Below are positions 13,263 through 20,128 of a stretch of 20,662 nt of DNA, piece by piece (position 1 is the stretch's first letter; each line of letters starts with the position of its first letter). Source of the DNA: a virus. Made by a program: the position numbers and the translations under genes. The notes beneath the pieces were generated by a model. It searched no databases, was not told the origin of the DNA, and saw nothing but the letters and a program-made list of their open reading frames with translations. The stretch covers positions 1 to 20,662 of the IMG/VR virus record IMGVR_UViG_3300044675_008055. One strand, given 5' to 3'.

Positions 13263-13902
13263 GATTATTATTATAACTCACTATTACATTTTTTAATTTC
13301 TTGACGTATTTTATAGGTTTATTTTGAAACACTTGTGTTAACCCATCTTCACATGAAATAAGAATGGCAAAGTTTTCTACAATAATTCCAGTTCTTTCCT
13401 GAAACATTAAAGCATATGCTGTTGCTTGTGTAAAATAACTTTCAACATCTTGTTTTCTTTTTTCTTTACTACTGGCTTTAAAATCGATAATTGAAAGCTT
13501 ACCATCGTATTCAGCGATACAATCTGTTCTTCCAGCAAGACCCAATGTCTTAGACCATAGTGGTGTTTCAATAGCAACTATATTTTGGATTTTGTCGAGT
13601 TCTGGTTTAATTTGATTAAATAGAACTTTAAAATTTGGAAGCATATTATCAAAGTCAATTTCTTCGTTATTTAAATAACTTTCAATTATACTATGTAATT
13701 TAGTGCCTCTAGATAAAACTCTTCTGCTTTCTTCTGGATTTTTTCTTCTCCATTCAGCAAAAAAGTTTTGTTTATCCCAGCCTACTACTGAAGTAACACT
13801 TGGAAAAACTCCACCTGGAGTTTCATAAAAACGTTTACCGTCAATGGTAACTTCTTTTAATTTATTGTCTATTTCTATTGGTTTATGTAAAAAGTTATTC
13901 AT
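13249..13902 (-). CDS. PD-(D/E)XK nuclease, RecB/MGME1-like exonuclease
   Basis: A 217-residue protein from the ATG at 13902; an in-frame GTG further upstream lies inside the promoter. Motifs are in the order of RecB-type/MGME1-like nucleases: SVTSVVGWDKQNFFAEWRRK near the N-terminus, RGTKLH with His70, ETPLW with Glu112, GLAGRTDCIAEYDGK with Asp127, IIDFKASSK with Asp140 and Lys142, and a Q-TAYA helix with Gln159 and Tyr163. These residues bind metal and cleave single-stranded DNA ends. In T4-like phages such enzymes act in DNA repair, recombination or host DNA degradation; which applies here is not shown. The sigma70-like promoter at 13920-13947 separates it from the late-promoter genes around it, which suits a DNA-metabolism gene. 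Confidence 0.9.
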   Translation of the reverse strand: MNNFLHKPIEIDNKLKEVTIDGKRFYETPGGVFPSVTSVVGWDKQNFFAEWRRKNPEESRRVLSRGTKLHSIIESYLNNEEIDFDNMLPNFKVLFNQIKPELDKIQNIVAIETPLWSKTLGLAGRTDCIAEYDGKLSIIDFKASSKEKRKQDVESYFTQATAYALMFQERTGIIVENFAILISCEDGLTQVFQNKPIKYVKKLKNVIVSYNNNHGIL

Positions 13903-13919
13903 GAATACACATTCTGATA

Positions 13920-13947
13920 AGTATAACACATATTATATAAATTACAA
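13920..13947 (-). promoter_or_regulatory. Possible sigma70-type promoter, minus strand
   Basis: On the minus strand, TTGTAA (13942-13947), a 16-nt spacer and TATACT (13920-13925) with an extended TGt before it. The expected start, near 13913, gives an 11-nt leader to the ATG at 13902. The -35 element is only a four-of-six match. Confidence 0.45.
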
Positions 13948-13953
13948 ATTTTA

Positions 13954-16014
13954 TTATCTAAGTCTAATAGTACGGGCTGTTTGATATAAATTTTGAATCA
14001 TGGCATTAATATCGCCACCCTTCATTCGTTTCCATTCATCATCATCATAACTTCCACGACCACCACCGGAACCCATACTACCTGTTCCTACAGGAGGTAC
14101 TACTGGGGGTATAATTGGTGGGGGAGGTGGTGGAGGTGGTGTCTGGGTAGAAGGAACTGTTACTACATTTGCTGGAGGAAGTAAAGTACCACCAGTTATC
14201 TTATTTAATGAAAAATCTGCTTTTTGTGTTTGAGTGTCTTTTGCAGGAACTTTTTCTTTTGCAGAAACTTTAGTTCCTTGTAAAGCTTTCCACCAATCAT
14301 TCGAATATTTATTAACTGTTTGTTTATTAGTATCTGAGGTTGCAATTAAAGGTTTTGCAGAAACATTTGAATTTGTAGATACATTTACGGGAACAGATGT
14401 TGACGATTTACTTCCAGGTGTTACTATTCTATTAGAAGAACTCGAGGTATTATCTACTGCTGATACTGGTTTTGATTCTGGAACAGTTGGTGGTCTCATT
14501 TCAACATTTCCAAGATTTTCTCTTGGAGCTGTTTCTACAGAACTTATTGATGAACTTGGTTTTGAAATGTCTACATTAGTAGCTGGAACTCCATTGCGTG
14601 CTGCAAGAGCAGCCATTGCAGTAACAGCAGCACGTTGTTTTGAACTACTAGTTGGTTTTGAGGATGATGTCGAGGATACACTATATGGTACAGGTTCAGC
14701 AGGTTGATATACTTCTGGTGTAGTTTGTGTTGATGTATCCCACACTGATCTTTGATTTGGAATTGTAGGATCTATAGGTTCAAGATTATATCCAGTATCG
14801 AGTGGAACTCGTTGCGGTCTTCCTCTAACAATTTTAACCCGTGGATCTGGAATTAGTTCTTTAATACCAGTTCTTATATTTCCAGGAATGTCTGACAATG
14901 AAGTATCTGCAATAGCTCTACCAGCTGCACTAACTGCTCCAGCTACGTTTTTACCAGCTTGAACAGCTGAGTCTGCAGTTCCTTTTGCAACTACTCCTAT
15001 ATCTCCAGCAACTTCTTTTCCTTTAGCATAAGCTATAGGAGCAGCTTTTATTGCAGCTGGAATTCCTTTTTCAGCTATTTTACCACCAATTGCAAATGGA
15101 CCAACACCACCAGCAACTTGACCAGCAAATCTTGGAAGTTGACCAGATTGATCTGCTTGATATGCCCCATATCCTAATGCACCTAAACCACCTAAATTAA
15201 CCGCAGATTGAGCAAAAGCAGCTCCTCCTTCAGCAGCATTTCTTGCTCTACCACCAATAGCTGCTGGAATAACTTTTGAAACAGGTTTAAGAAAATTAGG
15301 AATGAGTTTTGCAACTTTGGGGCCAACAGCTCTTCCTGCAGCTCCAGCTGCCATACCTGCACCTTTAAATAGTGCACCACCAGCTGCAGCCATTGCAAGT
15401 CCTTCTGGTGTCGTTAAACTATCTTGAGCACCACGTAAGAAACCATAAAGTGCTGCAGAATTATCATCTATTCCACCCCATTTATCCATTGTAACTGGAG
15501 CTTTAGAATATTCATTTCCAGTTTTTTCATCTTTTCCAGATATATTTAATTCTAAAGGTTTTGTTATATCTCCCGCTAGACTTTCATATTCATCTCGTGT
15601 CAGTATTTGAGCAAGTTCTGGTTTCTTTGCTAAAGCTTTTTTTAAGACTTCAGTTTCATCAATTGTAGCAGAGTCAGGTTGACCACCGGCAATAAGTTTT
15701 TGACGTTCATCAAAAGCTTCTTTACGAGCATCAACTAATGCTTTAGCAAATACTGATCTTGCTTTATCATATGCAACTGGATCTTTTTTAGCAAATGGAA
15801 CTTCAGCTTGTGCCATACCTTTGACACCCGGAAACTTTTCATAAGCAACATCAATAGCTAAGTCTCTTATATCTTCAGGTCTGGGACCCTTTGCTTTACG
15901 TAACTTATTATAAGAAAAACTATTGTCACCACCATCATCAAGAGCTTCATTCAAAATATTTTGTTGATATCTTTGTTCTAAAAGATATTTTACAATTGAG
16001 TGTTGTTTACTCAT
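13954..16014 (-). CDS. Gly/Ala-rich 686-residue putative head-internal or ejection protein
   Basis: It starts MSKQHSIVKYLLEQRYQQNI followed by LNE-A, a probable prohead-protease site at 21-23. Residues 30-200 are helical and charged. Residues 205-370 are dominated by Gly and Ala with small hydrophobics (GLAMAAAGGALFKGAGMAAG, AVNLGGLGALGYGAYQADQS), a composition able to insert into or cross membranes. Residues 400-640 are Ser/Thr/Pro/Val-rich and disordered, ending in a run of eight prolines (around 625). The last 45 residues are acidic then basic (YDDDEWKRMKGGDINAMIQN). No enzymatic motif is seen. Podovirus ejection proteins combine membrane-active and disordered parts, so a packaged, injected protein is a reasonable inference. 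GAGG lies 9 nt before the ATG. Confidence 0.82.
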   Translation of the reverse strand: MSKQHSIVKYLLEQRYQQNILNEALDDGGDNSFSYNKLRKAKGPRPEDIRDLAIDVAYEKFPGVKGMAQAEVPFAKKDPVAYDKARSVFAKALVDARKEAFDERQKLIAGGQPDSATIDETEVLKKALAKKPELAQILTRDEYESLAGDITKPLELNISGKDEKTGNEYSKAPVTMDKWGGIDDNSAALYGFLRGAQDSLTTPEGLAMAAAGGALFKGAGMAAGAAGRAVGPKVAKLIPNFLKPVSKVIPAAIGGRARNAAEGGAAFAQSAVNLGGLGALGYGAYQADQSGQLPRFAGQVAGGVGPFAIGGKIAEKGIPAAIKAAPIAYAKGKEVAGDIGVVAKGTADSAVQAGKNVAGAVSAAGRAIADTSLSDIPGNIRTGIKELIPDPRVKIVRGRPQRVPLDTGYNLEPIDPTIPNQRSVWDTSTQTTPEVYQPAEPVPYSVSSTSSSKPTSSSKQRAAVTAMAALAARNGVPATNVDISKPSSSISSVETAPRENLGNVEMRPPTVPESKPVSAVDNTSSSSNRIVTPGSKSSTSVPVNVSTNSNVSAKPLIATSDTNKQTVNKYSNDWWKALQGTKVSAKEKVPAKDTQTQKADFSLNKITGGTLLPPANVVTVPSTQTPPPPPPPPIIPPVVPPVGTGSMGSGGGRGSYDDDEWKRMKGGDINAMIQNLYQTARTIRLR

Positions 16015-16016
16015 TA

Positions 16017-17885
16017 TTATTGTCCTCTAAGACGTTTAAGTTGATCTTCAATATCTTTAGGGCTTCCAGGAGCAACTGCAGGTCTAGAAGTAGTTGATGT
16101 ACCTGAGTTCATAATATCTGACAATAATGATGTTCCATATTCAGCTGGCTGTACTGGACCAGCTACATCTGCATCACCAGCTTTTCCGGGTACTGCTCTT
16201 TGTTGCCGTTTTTCTTGTTCTCTTTTTCTAGCCTGTGTAGCTTGAGCATCTAAATTTTTTTGATTTTGTTCTCTTGCTCTTACATCAGCTCTACCAGCAG
16301 CAAGGTTAGCATTATCACCACCAGTTGGAGTTGGTAAGAATGGTTCTGGGGCTGCTCTTTGCTCAGTACCACCTAACATAAATGGTACTTTTGGTTTTGG
16401 TGGACCCATGATACCAGGTTCAAATAGAGATGGTATTCTAGTACTATTTTTTTGTAGAGATGCTTTGAGTGCAGTTTCTTTGTCTGCAGCAGCTTGTAAT
16501 CTTCCTTGATTCTCTAAAGAACCTTGTTGTACTTTTTCTTTATTAATTTGAGCCATTACCTGTGGCATCACAGAAGCTTTATCTTTAGCAATCTCTCGTG
16601 CTCGAATTTCTGGATTATTTTGGAAATCACTTAGTTCTTGGGCAGACCGATCCATTTGACGTGTGAGCCTACCACCTTCAGCTACTCGTGCATCATTTGC
16701 AGATCTTTGCATGTTTATCATGCTATCGGTTGACCCAGCAAGATCTCTAGCTTCTGCTGAACTATATCTTCCACCCATAGCTCCAGCTTGTTTGATTACT
16801 AATGAACTGTCTTCTCTATTAGTAGCATCATAATCTCTACCAGTATTTGACTTGAACTCACCGTAAGTCATGTTAGTACCTTGAATCTTGACATTCTGCA
16901 TTTTTTCTTTACGATCAGAAGCTTGTTGAGCAGCATCTGCACGATTTTGTTGCTCTCTTTGTGTTACATCTCTTTGAGTAGCGTCTCTGGATGAAGCAAA
17001 TGATGATTCAGTATCAGAATCAAAATAGGCTTTACTTCGAGTACGGGCAGCTGCTTCTTTTGCAGCTTCTTCTGGAGTTTTCTTTGCAGCAGCAAGAGCA
17101 GCAATGTCATCTTCCTGTTGGAAACTACTAATATTACTAGAAAGCTCCGAAGAAAGAGCTGGTTTACCCTGCATACCTGCAACTTTACTTCTAACAGTTG
17201 TTTCTAACTCAGCATTAGCTTTTGATAAATCTCCACCTCTCATCATTATTTTGGCTAATGCTAATTCACCAGCATCTTTAGCACTTAATGTAGAAGGATC
17301 TTGAGCAGATGTTCTGGAAATAACATCTGCTATACGAGTTGCTTGCATTCTACCACGCTCAGAAGGATCAGTTGGACCCTGTTGTTTATAAGAATCAAGC
17401 TCTTTTACCTTATCTTCACGTTTTGTTTTTAATTCAGTTTGTTTTTTTAGATTTTCTTGATATTTTTCTTCATTTCTTGGATCACGATCTCTCCAAGCTG
17501 GACGCTCATCTTCTGGTCTACGTCTTGTAGAACCACTTGATGACGCACCGCCACCCAATGAGCCAAATGATTGTGCTGGTGCTTCTGTTAAGTTAAATAA
17601 ATTAGATGTAATGTTAGGAGACGATCCAACATTTCTTGGAGTTGCTTTTTGAATAAAACTTTCATTCAAAGCAATGAGTGGTAATACACTATTTCTTATA
17701 TCATCTGAGATACGTGGTTGTACCAAGTCTTTCTCAACATAAAAAGGAGAATTTAATGACATAACTTTTGTAATGTCTTCCTTTAAGGTTGATGCACGTT
17801 TAACAGAATTGATGTCCGGATTCTTTGTTTTGGTTAAAAAATCCTTGACTTCCCAGTAAAATAGTCTATCTTGTTTATTATCCAT
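16017..17885 (-). CDS. Charged coiled-coil putative virion protein with LNE/LTE sites
   Basis: A 622-residue protein beginning MDNKQDRLFYWEVKDFLTKT. Two clear processing-type sites occur in the first 101 residues: IALNE-S (73-75) and NLTE-A (99-101). After that come a Gly/Ser hinge (106-120) and a long stretch of Arg/Lys/Glu/Asp/Gln/Ala-rich helix (121-480), including EEKYQENLKKQTELKTKRED and several Gln/Arg repeats. A Pro-rich region with hydrophobic spots follows (480-530, LFEPGIMGPPKPKVPFML), then a basic helix, and the end is KDIEDQLKRLRGQ. This composition suits a scaffold or packaged structural protein. No catalytic motif is recognised. It is the first gene of the minus-strand block; CTAAATA lies 10 nt before the ATG. 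The ATG shares a CCATGG palindrome with an ATG on the other strand. Confidence 0.82.
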   Translation of the reverse strand: MDNKQDRLFYWEVKDFLTKTKNPDINSVKRASTLKEDITKVMSLNSPFYVEKDLVQPRISDDIRNSVLPLIALNESFIQKATPRNVGSSPNITSNLFNLTEAPAQSFGSLGGGASSSGSTRRRPEDERPAWRDRDPRNEEKYQENLKKQTELKTKREDKVKELDSYKQQGPTDPSERGRMQATRIADVISRTSAQDPSTLSAKDAGELALAKIMMRGGDLSKANAELETTVRSKVAGMQGKPALSSELSSNISSFQQEDDIAALAAAKKTPEEAAKEAAARTRSKAYFDSDTESSFASSRDATQRDVTQREQQNRADAAQQASDRKEKMQNVKIQGTNMTYGEFKSNTGRDYDATNREDSSLVIKQAGAMGGRYSSAEARDLAGSTDSMINMQRSANDARVAEGGRLTRQMDRSAQELSDFQNNPEIRAREIAKDKASVMPQVMAQINKEKVQQGSLENQGRLQAAADKETALKASLQKNSTRIPSLFEPGIMGPPKPKVPFMLGGTEQRAAPEPFLPTPTGGDNANLAAGRADVRAREQNQKNLDAQATQARKREQEKRQQRAVPGKAGDADVAGPVQPAEYGTSLLSDIMNSGTSTTSRPAVAPGSPKDIEDQLKRLRGQ

Positions 17886-17895
17886 GGCTATGAAA

Positions 17896-17902
17896 TATTT
17901 AG
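17896..17902 (-). promoter_or_regulatory. Late-promoter variant CTAAATA
   Basis: CTAAATA on the minus strand, 10 nt before the ATG at 17885. It is 5 nt from a divergent TATAAATA with the same 10-nt spacing to its own gene. Confidence 0.5.
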
Positions 17903-17907
17903 ATTTC

Positions 17908-17915
17908 TATAAATA
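17908..17915 (+). promoter_or_regulatory. T4-type late promoter TATAAATA
   Basis: A perfect octamer on the plus strand, 10 nt before the ATG at 17926. The predicted start (about 17921) lies after the ATGs at 17884 and 17890, which supports 17926 as the HNH start. Confidence 0.65.
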
Positions 17916-17925
17916 CTTAAAAGGT

Positions 17926-18414
17926 ATGAATAAACAGGTCCTCTTGTTAAACCAAGATAGTACACCGCTTAATATCATTACCATTAGTAAAGCCTTTAAA
18001 TTGATCAGCCGAGACAAAGTTTGGGGCGATACCTCAGATGAATTTATTGAAGTAGTCTCTGTATCTAAGACTATCAAAATTCCTAAAATTTTAATTTTAA
18101 AATATTATGTAAAATTACCCTTTAAAAAAGCTGCTGCATCTAGGCAGAATATTTTAAGAAGAGATTTGTATTGCTGCCAATATTGTGGAAAAGAAATGAA
18201 TAACAAAGATGCTACTATTGACCACATTATACCTACCTCTAAAGGTGGAGCATCTTCATGGGTGAATATGGTAGCATCGTGTAGAGCATGTAATTTGTTT
18301 AAAGGAAGTAAAACCCCAAAAGAAGCACAAATGGTTTTAAAAAATAAACCAAAAGAACCTTCCTATGGATTCTTGTTTGAATCTATGCTAATTACCTTTA
18401 GAAAGAAAAAATAA
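17926..18414 (+). CDS. HNH endonuclease
   Basis: A 162-residue protein from the ATG at 17926 (MNKQVLLLNQDSTPLNIITI). The N-terminal VLLLN...PLNII block is typical of phage and bacterial HNH nucleases of this type, and it begins exactly at the chosen start; the late promoter at 17908 excludes the longer frame from 17884. The nuclease core is RRDLYCCQYCGK with Cys84/Cys87, ATIDHIIPTSKGGASSWVNM with His100 and Asn114, and CRACNLFKGSK with Cys119/Cys122 and Asn123. Two CxxC pairs bind structural zinc and the HNH residues bind the catalytic metal. It may be a free-standing homing endonuclease or may act in DNA processing; no intron is visible. It is followed directly by a zinc-ribbon gene sharing one base. 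Confidence 0.9.
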   Translation: MNKQVLLLNQDSTPLNIITISKAFKLISRDKVWGDTSDEFIEVVSVSKTIKIPKILILKYYVKLPFKKAAASRQNILRRDLYCCQYCGKEMNNKDATIDHIIPTSKGGASSWVNMVASCRACNLFKGSKTPKEAQMVLKNKPKEPSYGFLFESMLITFRKKK

Positions 18415-18719
18415 TGCCCAATTATGCTTTTAAGTGTGAAAATTGTGATCATGGATTTGATGAAATATTAAATTTATCAGATAGAGACATTCCATTAAAG
18501 AAACCTTGTCCAAAATGCAATAAGAAAAAGGTTTTTAGAAATTGGGGTGAAAGCAAGCCAATCTTAATGGCAGATGCTACACTTACTCCAACAAAAGCCA
18601 TGGGTAGTCAATTCAAAGAAGTTATTGATAAGATTAAATCCAATGGTCAAGTTCCAAAGAGATTTCATGAAAAATTGGACAACAGTCTAAATTCTAATGC
18701 TGTTAGAAGACTACGTTAA
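18414..18719 (+). CDS. FmdB-like zinc-ribbon protein
   Basis: A 101-residue protein starting MPNYAFKCENCDHGFDEILN. Two CxxC pairs (Cys8/Cys11 and Cys32/Cys35) with the spacing and surroundings of the FmdB zinc ribbon (LSDRDIPLKKPCPKCNKKKV) form a zinc-binding knuckle in the first 40 residues. The remaining 60 residues are basic and helical (SQFKEVIDKIKSNGQVPKRF). FmdB-type proteins were first linked to regulation, but their role is mostly unknown; here a nucleic-acid-binding helper is the most one can infer. Its ATG overlaps the stop of the HNH gene by one base (TAATG), so the two are translated together. Its stop overlaps the convergent resolvase stop within TTAA. Confidence 0.85.
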   Translation: MPNYAFKCENCDHGFDEILNLSDRDIPLKKPCPKCNKKKVFRNWGESKPILMADATLTPTKAMGSQFKEVIDKIKSNGQVPKRFHEKLDNSLNSNAVRRLR

Positions 18720-19255
18720 TTTTTAGATTCTATCAAAGCCTTTAAAACATAGTAACTGTCAATTACATCTGTAACAGGATTACTTAAAGTTTTCTGACCA
18801 AACATTGATTTTAAATCAGTGTTTGTTTCTTTGCTGAAGGTCTCATACATTACCTGTTTATCGGCGTTACCTTTGCCTGTGGCGCACTTCTTGACCTTAG
18901 ATGGCTCTACGATGGTTACAGGAATGGCGTGCTTGTAGAGCTTGTATTTGAGAAGACCCATGTTCTCGGCTAAATTAAATACTCTACCTTTAGCACCATA
19001 TGCATAACCTTCCATACCAACATCAGCAGCACCAATGCAAAGATTGGTTGCCCATTCTGATATTGTGTCAAATCGATCTACGTCTTGTACGTATTCCTGA
19101 AATGATTCACCAGTAATATTTGGTGCAATCTTATCAGCATATTTTTTAATATTGGTTAGATAATAGAAAAAACAATTATCAAATTTAAATGCCTTGCGTT
19201 CATCAAATAAACATAAGCAAGGGCAAGTGATAGAATAATCGATTCCTATTAACAT
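18716..19255 (-). CDS. RuvC-like Holliday junction resolvase
   Basis: A 179-residue protein from the ATG at 19255 (MLIGIDYSITCPCLC). The RNase H fold of RuvC is shown by GIDYS with Asp6, MEGYAYGAKG with Glu82, and NPVTDVIDSYYVLKAL with Asp163 and Asp166, the four acidic residues that bind two metal ions in RuvC. The middle helix GRVFNLAENMGLLKYKLYK and the strand PVTIVEPSKVKKCATGKG also match. RuvC-type enzymes cut four-way junctions during recombination and packaging; T4 itself uses the unrelated endonuclease VII. An ATG three codons upstream is possible, but the AATAAATA element would place the transcript start after it. The DNA for the Glu and Lys motifs is more GC-rich than nearby genes. 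Confidence 0.9.
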   Translation of the reverse strand: MLIGIDYSITCPCLCLFDERKAFKFDNCFFYYLTNIKKYADKIAPNITGESFQEYVQDVDRFDTISEWATNLCIGAADVGMEGYAYGAKGRVFNLAENMGLLKYKLYKHAIPVTIVEPSKVKKCATGKGNADKQVMYETFSKETNTDLKSMFGQKTLSNPVTDVIDSYYVLKALIESKN

Positions 19256-19267
19256 ATGGTACATGGA

Positions 19268-19275
19268 TATTTATT
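19268..19275 (-). promoter_or_regulatory. Late-promoter-like octamer AATAAATA
   Basis: AATAAATA on the minus strand, 12 nt before the chosen resolvase start at 19255. Its TAA is the stop codon (19271-19273) of the preceding protease gene. Confidence 0.45.
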
Positions 19276-20068
19276 CCGAAAACCAAGGCCAGTCACAGAC
19301 TTCTTGTTTCATAACAATATCTATCCATGGATAATAATAATCAATCTTTGCAGCACCATTGTCTACAACAGATTGTGTTTCTGGGTCAATACTCATAAAA
19401 TCAATTATACCTGCTAACTTACCATTATCTTCAAATACACCACCACCGGAATCACCAAAATATATTGATCCTTTATTTGCAAGCATTCTCATAATCTGAC
19501 CATTGTCTTCAATCAAACTTCCATAGTAACTCATCACACCTTTTTCACTTACTTTTTTATAACCTAGACTCCACCCAACAGTGATTAGAGATTCACCAGG
19601 AACCAATTCAAAAGTTGTTTTTATAAGATTTGTTGGTGGTTCAATACAATCGGTATCAAGAATGCAAATAACAATATCATTGATTAACATTCCACTATAA
19701 TATGGTTCTTTAGTAATTACTTTTATAATTCTTACTAGTTGTCCACTGTGTGTCCAGAAATAACAAGGAAAATTATCAGGATCACTAAAGCAATGTCTGG
19801 CACTTAGTATTGCTCTTGGATGAATTAAAACTGCTGAACCTATTATATCAACATGTTGTGTAACTAAAGCACCTACACAGGAGTAGCGGTCATTCTCGTC
19901 ATGTTCGATGGAATCGTACTTCGATGAATCCAAAAGAAATGAGGGAACTCCCGCTACTCCTGGTGTTTTGTTCTGTTCCGGTTCGTCGAATTTTTGGGAG
20001 CAGGATATGCTATTGCAAGCAGTGCTTGTCGCCAGACACAGTGCGAGGATTAAAGCCCTCATACTCAT
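19271..20068 (-). CDS. Exported chymotrypsin-fold serine protease (S1-like)
   Basis: A 265-residue protein. The first 17 residues (MSMRALILALCLATSTA) form a signal peptide, and Cys18 follows a lipobox-compatible TSTA, so the product is exported and may be lipid-anchored. The catalytic triad of the S1 family is clear: His92 in ILSARHC, Asp131 in INDIVICIL and Ser207 in FGDSGGG. The residue six before Ser207, which sets the S1 pocket in chymotrypsin, is Ser201, so trypsin-like Arg/Lys specificity is unlikely. Eight cysteines (11, 18, 23, 64, 93, 102, 141, 258) would allow disulphides outside the cytoplasm. It starts 8 nt after CTAAATA, behind a terminator, so it is a late-type gene of its own. 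Possible roles include acting on host envelope proteins, competitors or predators; none is shown. Confidence 0.88.
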   Translation of the reverse strand: MSMRALILALCLATSTACNSISCSQKFDEPEQNKTPGVAGVPSFLLDSSKYDSIEHDENDRYSCVGALVTQHVDIIGSAVLIHPRAILSARHCFSDPDNFPCYFWTHSGQLVRIIKVITKEPYYSGMLINDIVICILDTDCIEPPTNLIKTTFELVPGESLITVGWSLGYKKVSEKGVMSYYGSLIEDNGQIMRMLANKGSIYFGDSGGGVFEDNGKLAGIIDFMSIDPETQSVVDNGAAKIDYYYPWIDIVMKQEVCDWPWFSE

Positions 20069-20076
20069 GGCATTAA

Positions 20077-20083
20077 TATTTAG
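20077..20083 (-). promoter_or_regulatory. Late-promoter variant CTAAATA
   Basis: CTAAATA on the minus strand, 8 nt before the protease ATG at 20068 and directly after the tail of the terminator at 20091-20108. Confidence 0.55.
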
Positions 20084-20090
20084 AATAAAA

Positions 20091-20108
20091 AATCCCCTTG
20101 CGGGGATT
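20091..20108 (-). terminator. Rho-independent terminator
   Basis: A perfect 7-bp stem (AATCCCC/GGGGATT) with a 4-nt loop is followed on the minus strand by TTTTTTATT. It ends the transcript that carries the reductase and tRNA-Asn. Confidence 0.9.
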
Positions 20109-20128
20109 AATTATTACAGATTTTGAAA

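Noticed and set aside
13240-13290. TATAAT-like element before the NUMOD-like gene
   Set aside because: It lies near the end of the upstream coding sequence and has no acceptable -35 element, so chance is the simpler explanation.
14101-14150. G-run cluster as a regulatory G-quadruplex
   Set aside because: Only three runs reach three or more Gs; the pattern is explained by the eight-proline codon run on the minus strand.
14234-14707. Plus-strand open frame of 157 codons
   Set aside because: It lies wholly inside the 686-residue gene on the other strand and reflects its Ser/Thr-rich codons.
17884-17925. Longer HNH start at 17884 or 17890
   Set aside because: The TATAAATA at 17908-17915 would start the transcript after these codons, and family members begin at the MNKQVLLLN segment.
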